DNA of 10,985 nt, from positions 1 to 10,985 of the forward strand of contig CAMPAP010000119.1 of the NCBI GenBank assembly GCA_946631935.1, read 5' to 3'. Both the position numbers and the translations under genes were made by a program. The DNA comes from an uncultured Lachnospiraceae bacterium (GTDB taxonomy: Bacteria; Bacillota; Clostridia; Lachnospirales; Lachnospiraceae). Shown here piece by piece: positions 1 through 7,406 of this stretch. Position 1 is the stretch's first letter. Each line of letters begins with the position of its first letter. The notes beneath the pieces were generated by a model that was not told the origin of the DNA, ran no database searches, and saw only the letters and a list, made by a program, of their open reading frames with translations.

Positions 1-156
1 TAATTGGTTTCCATAAATCCAGAACACATCTTCTAATTGTTACGATCCGTGCCAGGTGTTGCGAAATATAAAATTCAAAATATCTGGTGATATATGACAC
101 AGTTCACAATCAACACCTTGTCGCAAACGTATGTCATGCGCGGGTTTTGGTATCAT

Positions 157-184
157 ATCCACTCAATCCACAAAGTTATCCACA
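157..184 (+). promoter_or_regulatory. DnaA box (176-184) with two weaker neighbours
   Basis: TTATCCACA at 176-184 is an exact match to the consensus DnaA binding site of Firmicutes and E. coli. The core ATCCAC occurs three times in 27 bp, at 157-162, 166-171 and 178-183; the first two copies match the 9-mer at 7 of 9 positions. A further 7-of-9 match (TTAATCACA) lies at 246-254. One perfect 9-mer can occur by chance in a genome. The clustering in a gene-free AT-rich stretch makes a DnaA-binding region possible but does not prove an origin. Confidence 0.4.
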
Positions 185-188
185 AACG

Positions 189-204
189 GAAATGACGTCA
201 TTTC
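189..204. repeat. 16-bp perfect palindrome, possible operator
   Basis: GAAATGACGTCATTTC is fully self-complementary over 16 bp with no loop and starts 5 bp after the DnaA box. A loop-free palindrome of this size is typical of a binding site for a dimeric regulator rather than of an RNA hairpin. No regulator gene is visible in the window, so the binding protein is unknown. Confidence 0.45.
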
Positions 205-300
205 TTGAGTTTTTGTGTGTCGTTTTTAAAGATTTTGACAGATATTTAATCACAAAACGCTTACATAATTTCAGATTTTCATCAAGGGGATTTTTCTTAA

Positions 301-329
301 ATAACACATTCAGTTATATTTTATGTCAA
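301..329 (-). promoter_or_regulatory. Possible leftward sigma-A promoter
   Basis: Read on the minus strand, a perfect -35 TTGACA (329-324) is followed after 17 bp by TGTTAT (306-301), a 4-of-6 match to the -10 consensus. Transcription would start near 295 and run leftward through the palindrome and the DnaA box toward a gene beyond the window edge, giving a leader of roughly 280 nt or more. The match is moderate and there is no supporting gene in view. Confidence 0.35.
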
Positions 330-372
330 CTAAACCGTGCCTCGTTCTCGTTAAGTTTTACTTAAAACCACT

Positions 373-409
373 AAAAAACGACACCTTCGTCGTTAAACGT
401 CAGTGTCGT
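373..409 (-). terminator. Rho-independent terminator of the six-gene operon
   Basis: On the minus strand, ACGACAC (409-403) can pair with GTGTCGT (384-378). Alternatively the tighter AACGAC (394-389) can pair with GTCGTT (382-377) around a 6-nt loop. Either stem runs directly into a T tract (378-373). It lies about 50 nt after the stop codon of the helicase gene, the right place to end the operon. Confidence 0.75.
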
Positions 410-461
410 CATGTTCCCTATTTCGCCTTCCGGAAGCTTTTTTCTCTTCCTCTTCTTCCTT

Positions 462-2969
462 TTATGTTTTAGCTGCTTCTCCCCGGTGTCCCTCCCAGAA
501 GTTTTCTATTTTCTCCTTTATATCGTTCATGCCGGTGACTTCGATGTTCGTCCATTCTCTGGGGAACAGTCTTCTGTACTCATTTCCGAGGAATCTTTTA
601 TCGAGGAGTGCCACAGTTCCGGTATCTTCTTCTGTCCTGATGACTCTTCCGGCGGCCTGAAGGACCTTGTTCATTCCGGGGTACATGTATGCATATTCGT
701 ATCCCTTCCTGTCGTAACCGTCAAAGTAAGCTCTCAATATATTTTGCTCCATATCAACGCCGGGCAGGCCGGGGCCGATGCAGATCACTCCGATCAGGCT
801 GTCCCCTTTAAGGTCTATGCCCTCGGAGAATATTCCTCCCATTACGCAAAAACCTATAAGAGTGGACTCTTTTCCGGCATCAGCCGATATGTCGAACAGC
901 CCCAGGAAGTCCTCTCTCTCCTGCTCCGTCATGCGCTCACCCTGAACGGCTATCTCGTCGTTATCCCTGAGAAAACCGCTTTCGTATATATCAAGGACTC
1001 TGTGCATATATGCATATGACGGGAAAAATATCATGTAATTTCCGCTTTTTGCCCCCACGATACGTGAAATATACTCAGCTGTCCTGAAATATTCGTCATC
1101 AGACCTGTCCCTGTACCTGGTAGTAAGGTCGGAAGAGATAAAGATCCCTCTCCTTGCAGGGTCGAATACCGACTCGGCATAAACCTCATAATCATCGTTT
1201 GTTCCACCGAGAAGGGACTTATAATACCGGATCGGCAGCATTGTTGCGGAAAAAAGTACGGAAGAAACGCCCTGTTCCAGACATGATGCTATATTCCTGC
1301 CGGGATCCGTGCAGAAAAGAATGACTCTGAAACCTTCTTCCGGGGTATTTTTATCGTATATAACATAATCATTTCCGAGATTTTCAAAAACAGAGAGAAA
1401 ATCCGCCGTGCCGAAGAACATCTCAAGCAGTGCATCCCTTAAAGCCTGGGGGATCTTGCCGGGTTTTTCCCTTTCCTCCATATACTCGGATAATGTTCCG
1501 TGAAGCCTTTCAAGGTTTTTCACCAGCCCCTCAAGGCCGGTCTCGTACATATACCAGTCCTCGTCAAAGCCGGCGATCACCTCATTTTCGCCAAAGTGTT
1601 CTTTTATCTTTTTCATCTCGGAAAGAACTTTTGCTATGACCCTGGTCAGCTTTCCGGAGTAATCGTTTTTAAAGAATTTGCTCTTAACACTGCCTTCTAA
1701 AGAGGATCTGATGATCTTTCTTAAGGACTTTAAGGAATCCTCGGATATTTCGGAGCTGTACATGCTCCTTCCTCTGGGAACAAGGTTATGTGCTTCATCC
1801 ACCAGGAAAATATATTTTTCTCCGTTTCCGGACTCAAAAAAGCGCTTGAGTCTGGCATGGGGATCAAAAAGATAATTGTAATCGCCGATGATCCCGTCTG
1901 AAAAAAGCGCGGCATCCAGAGACAGTTCAAAGGGGCAGACCCTGTATTTTAAGGCATATTCAAGGATCACATCCCTTGAAAAATTCTTCTGTTCGGAAAC
2001 CAGGGCATAAAGCGCTTCGTTTATCCTGTCATAATGCCCCTTGGCATATTTGCAGGAAATAGGATTACAGTCTGTTTTTTCAAGAAAGCAGATCTTTTCC
2101 TTGGCAGTCAGCGTCACAGTCTTAAATTCAAGCCCTCCGGATCTTAAGATGCTTATGGCTTCCTCCGGTGCGGTCCTTGTTATGGTCTTGGCGGTAAGGT
2201 AGAAGATCCTGTCTGAGAGCCCCTCTCCCATGGCCTTTACGGCAGGATAAAGAGTCGAAAGGGTTTTTCCGCAGCCCGTGGGTGCTTCAAGATAAAGCTT
2301 TTTCCCTTCAAGGATCGTCTGATACACGCTCCCTGCCAGCTTTTTCTGGCCTTTTCTGTACTCATAAGGGAAAGAAAGGGCTTTGATGGATGCCTGTCTT
2401 ACAGGCTTCCATGAAATATCAAGATCCGCCCACTTTTCATATTCTTTCATAAGGTCTTCATACCACTGTCTGAGTTCGGATCCCGTGAAGGTGTAGTCAA
2501 ATTCCTTCATTTTCTCGGTATCCATGTTGACATAGGTCATTTTTACATCCATAAGATCCGGCCTGTCTTTTTTTTCAAATTTTTCCAGATACATATGGGC
2601 ATAGCACTTGGCCTGGGCAAGATGGACAGTTGCCGGCTCCTTCATCTTCGAGACATTTCTGTAGGTTCCCTTGATCTCCTCGATGCAGAAATTACCCGTA
2701 GGCGTCCCTTCCGTAAAAATACCGTCGGCACGCCCCTCCATAACAATATCGAATTTTTCACAGGGATAAGAAAGTGACAGGGGAACTTCCGCCATATATC
2801 CGGTTCCCCTCATGGACTGGATCTTTTTATGAAATCTGGCTCCCAGCTGCATGGCCCCTTCTGCGGACGGAGCCATACCGGTATTGTCGATATCACCGCT
2901 TCTTAAGATAAATTCAACAACACCTCTGACGGATGTATGTATGACTTCCCGGGAAAGTTCATCATCCAT
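462..2969 (-). CDS. DNA helicase of the XPD/DinG type with N-terminal PD-(D/E)XK nuclease domain
   Basis: An 835-residue Fe-S superfamily 2 helicase, expected to unwind DNA 5'-3' in repair or recombination in the cytoplasm. Residues about 1-150 look like a RecB/Cas4-type nuclease: GRAD (Asp82), E-x-K (Glu98, Lys100) and Q-x3-Y (Gln119, Tyr123). The helicase follows: FPYEYRKGQ at 200-208, Walker A APTGCGKT at 229-236, four cysteines (294, 301, 306, 345) spaced as an XPD-like Fe-S ligand set, DEAH at 391-394, SAT at 574-576, motif V GGIFSEGID at 711-719 and motif VI QAAGRVIR at 771-778. All catalytic motifs are intact. I chose the ATG at 2969 because GGAGAGG lies 6 nt upstream. An in-frame ATG at 3005 would add 12 residues and overlap the upstream gene by 35 nt with a weaker binding site. 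With the 2969 start, the upstream stop is 1 nt away. It is the last gene of the operon. Substrate and partner are unknown. Confidence 0.9.
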   Translation of the reverse strand: MDDELSREVIHTSVRGVVEFILRSGDIDNTGMAPSAEGAMQLGARFHKKIQSMRGTGYMAEVPLSLSYPCEKFDIVMEGRADGIFTEGTPTGNFCIEEIKGTYRNVSKMKEPATVHLAQAKCYAHMYLEKFEKKDRPDLMDVKMTYVNMDTEKMKEFDYTFTGSELRQWYEDLMKEYEKWADLDISWKPVRQASIKALSFPYEYRKGQKKLAGSVYQTILEGKKLYLEAPTGCGKTLSTLYPAVKAMGEGLSDRIFYLTAKTITRTAPEEAISILRSGGLEFKTVTLTAKEKICFLEKTDCNPISCKYAKGHYDRINEALYALVSEQKNFSRDVILEYALKYRVCPFELSLDAALFSDGIIGDYNYLFDPHARLKRFFESGNGEKYIFLVDEAHNLVPRGRSMYSSEISEDSLKSLRKIIRSSLEGSVKSKFFKNDYSGKLTRVIAKVLSEMKKIKEHFGENEVIAGFDEDWYMYETGLEGLVKNLERLHGTLSEYMEEREKPGKIPQALRDALLEMFFGTADFLSVFENLGNDYVIYDKNTPEEGFRVILFCTDPGRNIASCLEQGVSSVLFSATMLPIRYYKSLLGGTNDDYEVYAESVFDPARRGIFISSDLTTRYRDRSDDEYFRTAEYISRIVGAKSGNYMIFFPSYAYMHRVLDIYESGFLRDNDEIAVQGERMTEQEREDFLGLFDISADAGKESTLIGFCVMGGIFSEGIDLKGDSLIGVICIGPGLPGVDMEQNILRAYFDGYDRKGYEYAYMYPGMNKVLQAAGRVIRTEEDTGTVALLDKRFLGNEYRRLFPREWTNIEVTGMNDIKEKIENFWEGHRGEAAKT

Positions 2970-2970
2970 A

Positions 2971-4137
2971 TCATGCCTCTCCGTCAGGCTTTGCAAATGC
3001 TGCATCAGCTCTTTCCACAGCCGCTGATATCTTATTAAAAACAGGTGCTTTTTTAAGAATATTCAATACTTTTCCGCATAAACAGCTTGAAACGAAATTA
3101 ACAATAACGCCCGCTATAAATACGATGATTCCTGCAATCAGCGCATATAATATCACCCGGATAACTCCTGTTGTTTTATCGCACCAAAGGAGCGGCTGCC
3201 AGTAATATCTTACGGAAAGATTCTCATGTAAAAGATATACTCCGAGAGAATATTTTCCCAAAAATGCAAAGATCTTTCCTGCCGCTTCAGGTACTTTGAC
3301 ATTCAGGAAAAAGATAAAAAGCATCACCGAAGACGCAAGGGTAAGCAGGTGATTATAGTTGTAGCTGATACCCATTATATGGGAAAGCCTTCCGGAGCTT
3401 AGGAATATGTTCCTTATGACAAGAGACTCTCCCAGTATCAGTACTGAAAAAACAATGTACAGTACCAAAAAGACCGTTTTACTTTTTATCACCACAAAAC
3501 GCCTGATATACACTGCCACCATAAATATGACTATGTACCACATGGCATCCATTCCTATGGCATCATTTTCCAGCTGAACGGGTAAAACGCTCTTGATCAC
3601 GCAGTGGAAGAACAAAAGAACGCATATGACGATCTGCAGTTTCTTTTTATCCATCCTGCAGGCCGCAGCCCCCAGCACGGGGACGAGACAGTAAAACAGA
3701 ACGTAAGCCTTCATGAACCAGTATGTGTTCATGGAAACAGGCAAAAGAAGCCTCAGCTTAAAATATGTATCCACGGTTTCAACCGGAGTACCAAGTGCGA
3801 TGCCGATGGAGCCCACTATCACGGAATACAGCCAGATCATCCCCACAAGCTTAAGGAGCCTTGAAAGCTTGAAGGTACCTTTGTAGAGCAGATATCCGCT
3901 CATGAGCATGTAAAGGTTCACCGCAACTATACAAAAAGCTTCAAGAAGCCATGCGGTGATATCTCTTGCGGATAATGGCGCTGCCGTATCAAGGGGAGTA
4001 AGAACCTTTCCCTTTCCCAGATAGTGGAGAATGACCACCATTATCATGGCCAGACACCGCATTATATCAAGTCCGTAATTTCTTTTTTTATCAGTTTCTT
4101 TCATATTATTCGTAAGGAGTATCCGGGTATCATCCAT
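2971..4137 (-). CDS. Acyltransferase family 3 membrane protein (OafA/WecH-like)
   Basis: A 388-residue multi-pass membrane protein of the acyltransferase-3 family, whose members move acetyl, succinyl or other acyl groups onto cell-surface sugars. The signature is GLDIMRCLAMIMVVILHYL at residues 22-40, with Arg27 and His38 in the places of the conserved Arg and His of the family's first helix. FLGKYSLGVYLLHE at 292-305 is the usual late family motif. About ten hydrophobic segments fill the chain, matching the family's usual size. The start is uncertain: ATG 4137 and in-frame ATG 4104 both lack a clear ribosome binding site. The second gives MKETDKKRNYGLD, the more usual distance to the first helix. 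It lies 18 nt after the GT-C-like gene, so translation is probably coupled. The acceptor is unknown; a glycan made with the neighbouring membrane proteins is an inference. Confidence 0.85.
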   Translation of the reverse strand: MDDTRILLTNNMKETDKKRNYGLDIMRCLAMIMVVILHYLGKGKVLTPLDTAAPLSARDITAWLLEAFCIVAVNLYMLMSGYLLYKGTFKLSRLLKLVGMIWLYSVIVGSIGIALGTPVETVDTYFKLRLLLPVSMNTYWFMKAYVLFYCLVPVLGAAACRMDKKKLQIVICVLLFFHCVIKSVLPVQLENDAIGMDAMWYIVIFMVAVYIRRFVVIKSKTVFLVLYIVFSVLILGESLVIRNIFLSSGRLSHIMGISYNYNHLLTLASSVMLFIFFLNVKVPEAAGKIFAFLGKYSLGVYLLHENLSVRYYWQPLLWCDKTTGVIRVILYALIAGIIVFIAGVIVNFVSSCLCGKVLNILKKAPVFNKISAAVERADAAFAKPDGEA

Positions 4138-4155
4138 AAAAACCGGACATCTGTA

Positions 4156-6051
4156 TCACTCATAAAGTGCAAGCATGCTGTCCACATAGACCAGTTTATA
4201 ATCGCCTTCATCTATAAAATCATAGATCATCTGCCACTTGCGCTCATTGTCACTTCTGCCTGCCGAAGGAGATATGTTGAGTATGACCACGGGTTTTTCA
4301 TAGTCTTCACCGCCATTTCTGATATCCTCAAGGATGTCGTCAAGCTTTGACTGAAGCTTGCCTTTATCATAGCTGTCAAGATCGGGCCATGAGTTAAAGG
4401 CCGGTCTCATCTGAAGGTAAAAGGCAGTGCCCGGAATATAACCATAGGTTATGACTTCCCTGCCTAAAAGCCCTTTCTCTTCAATAAAGCCGGAGATCCT
4501 TTCAAAGGAATAAGCCTTGTCATAGCTCATCCTGATGCCTTTTAAAGCCTGATTATCGGTAACTATGTAATCTCTCGGCTCATCTGAACCGAAGTCTGCT
4601 TCGGCAAAGGCGAAATTAAAGCCAAAAAGCGTGGACTGGAACAGGAAAAACAGCATGGTTCCCGTTATGACACATTTAAGTCCGTAGATCCAGGGGTATT
4701 TTGTATTTTTCCAGAGCTTATACAGTGCAAAGAGCATGCAGGGGAACCAGAAAAACATATTGTTATATGAACTGTAGGAACCGTTATTGCCGCCTATTGC
4801 CGATATCAGAAGGGTATAGACCGCAAGTACGGCAAGAAGCCTTGAAGATGCACCGTCATTTCTTCTGAAAGTGCCAAACAGCCCAAAGCAGAGCGTCACA
4901 AAGCTCATAAGTCCCGCCAGTGCAAACACGCACCAGTAGGAATCATACTTAAAGGTCACATATTCCCTGCTTATCAGGAAAAGAACCGAGATCGCAGAGA
5001 TCAGGCCTCCGGTTATGATCACGGCAATCTTTATGAATTTTGCCCTTTTTATATCATTTTTTCCGGAGCTTCCTCTGTCTATTGCCTTGTCATATACAAA
5101 GCATGCTCCGAAATACAATATCCCGCCCACAAGTGCAAAGATAAGAAGCCTCACCACCCAGTAAAGCTGGTCATAATAGGATTTAAGGACGGCCAGTATC
5201 ATGGCAGTGGTGCTGTAGCCTTCCGCATTATCCGGAATGGAAAAAAGTTCCCCGACACCCTTTACATATTCAACAAAGCCGTACCTTATGCCAAGGTAAA
5301 CAAGAAAAAGAAAAGCGGCGCCGAAGTATCCCAGAATAAACCAGAGCCCTCTGACAAAGCTTTTCACCACAGTCTCTACCCTTGAAGGAAGTCGTCCCGA
5401 TTCTCCCGAAGCAAATGCCTCCCTGAATTCAAACATGCCGTACATCCATATGGCGATGATCAGGGAAAACTGGGGGAGATTGGAAAACCGGACATATATG
5501 CCGAGTCCGCAGAGCGCCCCGGAAATGATCAGATACATCCTGCGATCCCGGGTAAGTCCATGATAAAGGCAGGCCGCAGACAGGGTTATGATCAGATACG
5601 TAAGATAATGATACAGCACTCCTGTAGGTGCCCAGCACATGGAAAGCGCCGCAAATTCGCCGACAAACGCAAGAGGCGCGGGAAATTTCATGACCCTGGT
5701 AAAAACCAGATACATTATGACAGCTATAAAAGCAGGAACAAAGGAAGTGTAGAAATTCATGCCCCTTAAGGTATGTCCGTAAGGAAGCATCGTCATCAAA
5801 TGGCCTATGCCGTTTGAAAGATATGTGGAAAAAAGCCACATGGGATCCACGCTGTGTTTTCCCATGTATTCGAAATTGGCGTAATTATATCCCGTATCCC
5901 AAAGGTCAAGTCCCTTATGGATAGCCCTGAAGGGATAAAGAGACAGTATTATAAGAGCCACGGAATCGCACAGATCCCTGACGGAATCGATATTGGCCTT
6001 CAGATACTGAACAGGCCCTGTTTTTGGATTTTTATTACCAGAATCAGTCAT
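4156..6051 (-). CDS. Multi-pass membrane protein, probable GT-C-fold glycosyltransferase (GT39-like)
   Basis: A 631-residue protein with roughly a dozen hydrophobic segments between residues 31 and 480, then a soluble tail of about 145 residues (484-631) that should lie outside the cell. After the first membrane helix comes LDLWDTGY (48-55) with Asp49 and Asp52. An acidic residue in this first external loop is the catalytic signature of GT-C enzymes, which use polyprenyl-phosphate sugars. GLGIYVRFSN (182-191) resembles the Arg-bearing region after the central helices of PMT/ArnT-like proteins. I cannot name a sugar, an acceptor or a close relative, and the call rests on topology plus weak motifs. 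Its start overlaps the CPBP gene by 8 nt, and a weak AAGAAG lies upstream, so translational coupling is likely. The acyltransferase gene follows. It could instead be an uncharacterised membrane protein without enzymatic function. Confidence 0.65.
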   Translation of the reverse strand: MTDSGNKNPKTGPVQYLKANIDSVRDLCDSVALIILSLYPFRAIHKGLDLWDTGYNYANFEYMGKHSVDPMWLFSTYLSNGIGHLMTMLPYGHTLRGMNFYTSFVPAFIAVIMYLVFTRVMKFPAPLAFVGEFAALSMCWAPTGVLYHYLTYLIITLSAACLYHGLTRDRRMYLIISGALCGLGIYVRFSNLPQFSLIIAIWMYGMFEFREAFASGESGRLPSRVETVVKSFVRGLWFILGYFGAAFLFLVYLGIRYGFVEYVKGVGELFSIPDNAEGYSTTAMILAVLKSYYDQLYWVVRLLIFALVGGILYFGACFVYDKAIDRGSSGKNDIKRAKFIKIAVIITGGLISAISVLFLISREYVTFKYDSYWCVFALAGLMSFVTLCFGLFGTFRRNDGASSRLLAVLAVYTLLISAIGGNNGSYSSYNNMFFWFPCMLFALYKLWKNTKYPWIYGLKCVITGTMLFFLFQSTLFGFNFAFAEADFGSDEPRDYIVTDNQALKGIRMSYDKAYSFERISGFIEEKGLLGREVITYGYIPGTAFYLQMRPAFNSWPDLDSYDKGKLQSKLDDILEDIRNGGEDYEKPVVILNISPSAGRSDNERKWQMIYDFIDEGDYKLVYVDSMLALYE

Positions 6052-6937
6052 TTTTCTTCTTTATGATCCGGTCATAGGAAAGCAATAGAGCAAAGCATGC
6101 AGCCCAAAGTATCCCGCCTGCGATCATCAGGATATCAGATGTTAAGGAAGAGATATTCCCGTAAACGTATGTCAGGATGTAAGCGGTAATATTACTTACC
6201 GAATGCATCAGTATCGGAACTAGCAGATTTCCGCTTTTTTCATAAAGATATATGAAAAACAGCGACATGATAAGGGCATAGATGCCCTGAACCCCGTTTC
6301 CGTGATAAACGGCAAAGAGCACGCTGGTAAGTATCATGGCAGGTTTCCATGAAAGATAAGACTTGATGCCGTTAAAAATGATACCCCTGAAAAGGAGTTC
6401 TTCCGAAAGGGGCGTCACAAGGCCGTATACGATGATACCTATGGGAAAAGCGCATGAATACTGCATGGCCGCTGTCTGCCTGTACCCTTCGGACAGCTCT
6501 GCGATCCCGGATCTTGCAATTATTATGTTAAGGGAGATCACAAGAAAAGCGGCTGAAAGACACGAAAGCGCAGCATATACCGGACTTGTGATCTTTTTTA
6601 AGGTATATTTTTTTGCAAAGCCAAGAGCTCTTCCAAAGATCACCGCTCCGCAAACCGCAAAGCTTATGCCCGATATTATGACCGTTGTATTACCGGTGAA
6701 ATCAACAAACTCTCCGTCCTTAAGGATCACCAGAGCTTCCTTTGTGCTTTCCGGGACCGAGTGGACAATGCCCATTATCACTATGGCCAGCAGCCATTCA
6801 ACGCAAAGTCTGAGTATCAGGAACAAAAGAAAGATCAAAAGGATCCTTCCTATTATCCTGCTGTCATTACGGGCAGGCTTTTCAGGCTGTGAAGACTGAT
6901 TTTTTTCAGAAAGAATTGATCTCGTCTCCTGAGTCAT
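6044..6937 (-). CDS. CPBP family intramembrane glutamic-type protease
   Basis: A 297-residue membrane protein of the CPBP (CAAX protease and bacteriocin-processing, Abi) family. Motif 1 is EELLFRG at 179-185 (Glu179, Glu180, Arg184), motif 2 is F-x3-H at 208-212 and motif 3 is H-x3-N at 245-249. All residues expected for catalysis are present, so it should be active. About eight hydrophobic segments surround an N-terminal cytoplasmic stretch of about 28 polar residues. Family members process prenylated or other membrane peptides and confer bacteriocin self-immunity in some Firmicutes; the substrate here is unknown, and no bacteriocin gene is nearby. The ATG at 6937 is supported by GGAG 7 nt upstream. 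It overlaps the end of the elongation-factor gene by 32 nt and the start of the next gene by 8 nt. Confidence 0.9.
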   Translation of the reverse strand: MTQETRSILSEKNQSSQPEKPARNDSRIIGRILLIFLLFLILRLCVEWLLAIVIMGIVHSVPESTKEALVILKDGEFVDFTGNTTVIISGISFAVCGAVIFGRALGFAKKYTLKKITSPVYAALSCLSAAFLVISLNIIIARSGIAELSEGYRQTAAMQYSCAFPIGIIVYGLVTPLSEELLFRGIIFNGIKSYLSWKPAMILTSVLFAVYHGNGVQGIYALIMSLFFIYLYEKSGNLLVPILMHSVSNITAYILTYVYGNISSLTSDILMIAGGILWAACFALLLSYDRIIKKKND

Positions 6938-7406
6938 CGGTATTCTCCAAAGAAATTATTTTAAGGTCGTATTCAACGGATTCGGACGCCTTCACATGGC
7001 ACACATCGCCTACACGTCTGCCCAAAAGCGCCTTACCCACAGGTGATTCATTGGTAATAAGACCGCTCAGGGAATCCGCCCTTACGGTGGTGACTATCTT
7101 GAAAGTGCGGACATCTCCTCTTCCCACAAATTCAACGGTCACAGTGTTGTTGAGACCCACAACATCATCTTCCGAGGTGTCATCTATGATCTCTGCGGTC
7201 TTGATCATATTCTCAAGATACGTGATGCGGGAATTGTTCTGCCTGTTGAACTTTTTTGCGGCATAGTACTCGAAATTCTCGGATCTGTCGCCCTGGGCCG
7301 CAGCTTCTCTTACATCCTCCACTGCCTTGGGACGGACCACGAGTTTTCTGTACTCGATCTCCTCCTGCATTTTTTTGATATCGGATTTTGTTAATTTATC
7401 ATGCAT
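6906..7406 (-). CDS. GreA/GreB-family transcription elongation factor
   Basis: A 166-residue cytoplasmic protein of the Gre family, which inserts a coiled coil into the secondary channel of RNA polymerase and promotes cleavage of backtracked RNA. Residues 1-75 form the coiled coil. Its tip is QGDRSENFEYYAAKK (38-52), with the catalytic acidic pair at Asp40 and Glu43. Residues about 80-155 form the FKBP-like C-terminal domain, with SPVGKALLGRRVGD (121-134) as its hallmark. The tip reads GDRSEN with a downstream KK, as in GreB, rather than the GDLSEN usual in GreA, so it may be a second, specialised paralogue. There is a short acidic tail. Its ATG shares one base with the stop codon of the upstream gene (TGATG) and has no clear ribosome binding site, so translation probably depends on termination-reinitiation. 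Confidence 0.9.
   Translation of the reverse strand: MHDKLTKSDIKKMQEEIEYRKLVVRPKAVEDVREAAAQGDRSENFEYYAAKKFNRQNNSRITYLENMIKTAEIIDDTSEDDVVGLNNTVTVEFVGRGDVRTFKIVTTVRADSLSGLITNESPVGKALLGRRVGDVCHVKASESVEYDLKIISLENTDDSGDEINSF

Larger units (their letters stand above)
1..371. other. Gene-free AT-rich stretch at the left edge
   Basis: I see no convincing gene here. The longest open frame (87-365, plus strand) has no ribosome binding site and an unconvincing composition. The stretch holds a perfect DnaA box (176-184), two partial copies just before it, a 16-bp palindrome (189-204) and a possible leftward promoter (301-329). On the minus strand an ATG at 14-12 opens a frame (M-E-T-N...) that leaves the window after four codons. 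It could be the start of a leftward gene, but its ribosome binding site is weak, so I do not call it. The right boundary is the terminator of the six-gene operon. Confidence 0.6.

Noticed and set aside
235..240. Plus-strand TTGACA as a rightward promoter
   Set aside because: No -10 box lies 15-19 bp downstream (the nearest, CATAAT, is 23 bp away), and no rightward gene follows.
87..365. Plus-strand open frame of 92 codons in the left gap
   Set aside because: No ribosome binding site, no recognisable domain, and it runs through the DnaA box, palindrome and promoter candidate.
411..1019. Plus-strand open frame of 202 codons
   Set aside because: It is antisense to the intact motif V-VI region of the helicase, which has all expected residues in the other frame.
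2970..3005. Longer start for the helicase at 3005
   Set aside because: The binding site before 2969 (GGAGAGG, 6 nt) is much better, and the extra 12 residues lie before the conserved start of the nuclease domain. It cannot be fully excluded.
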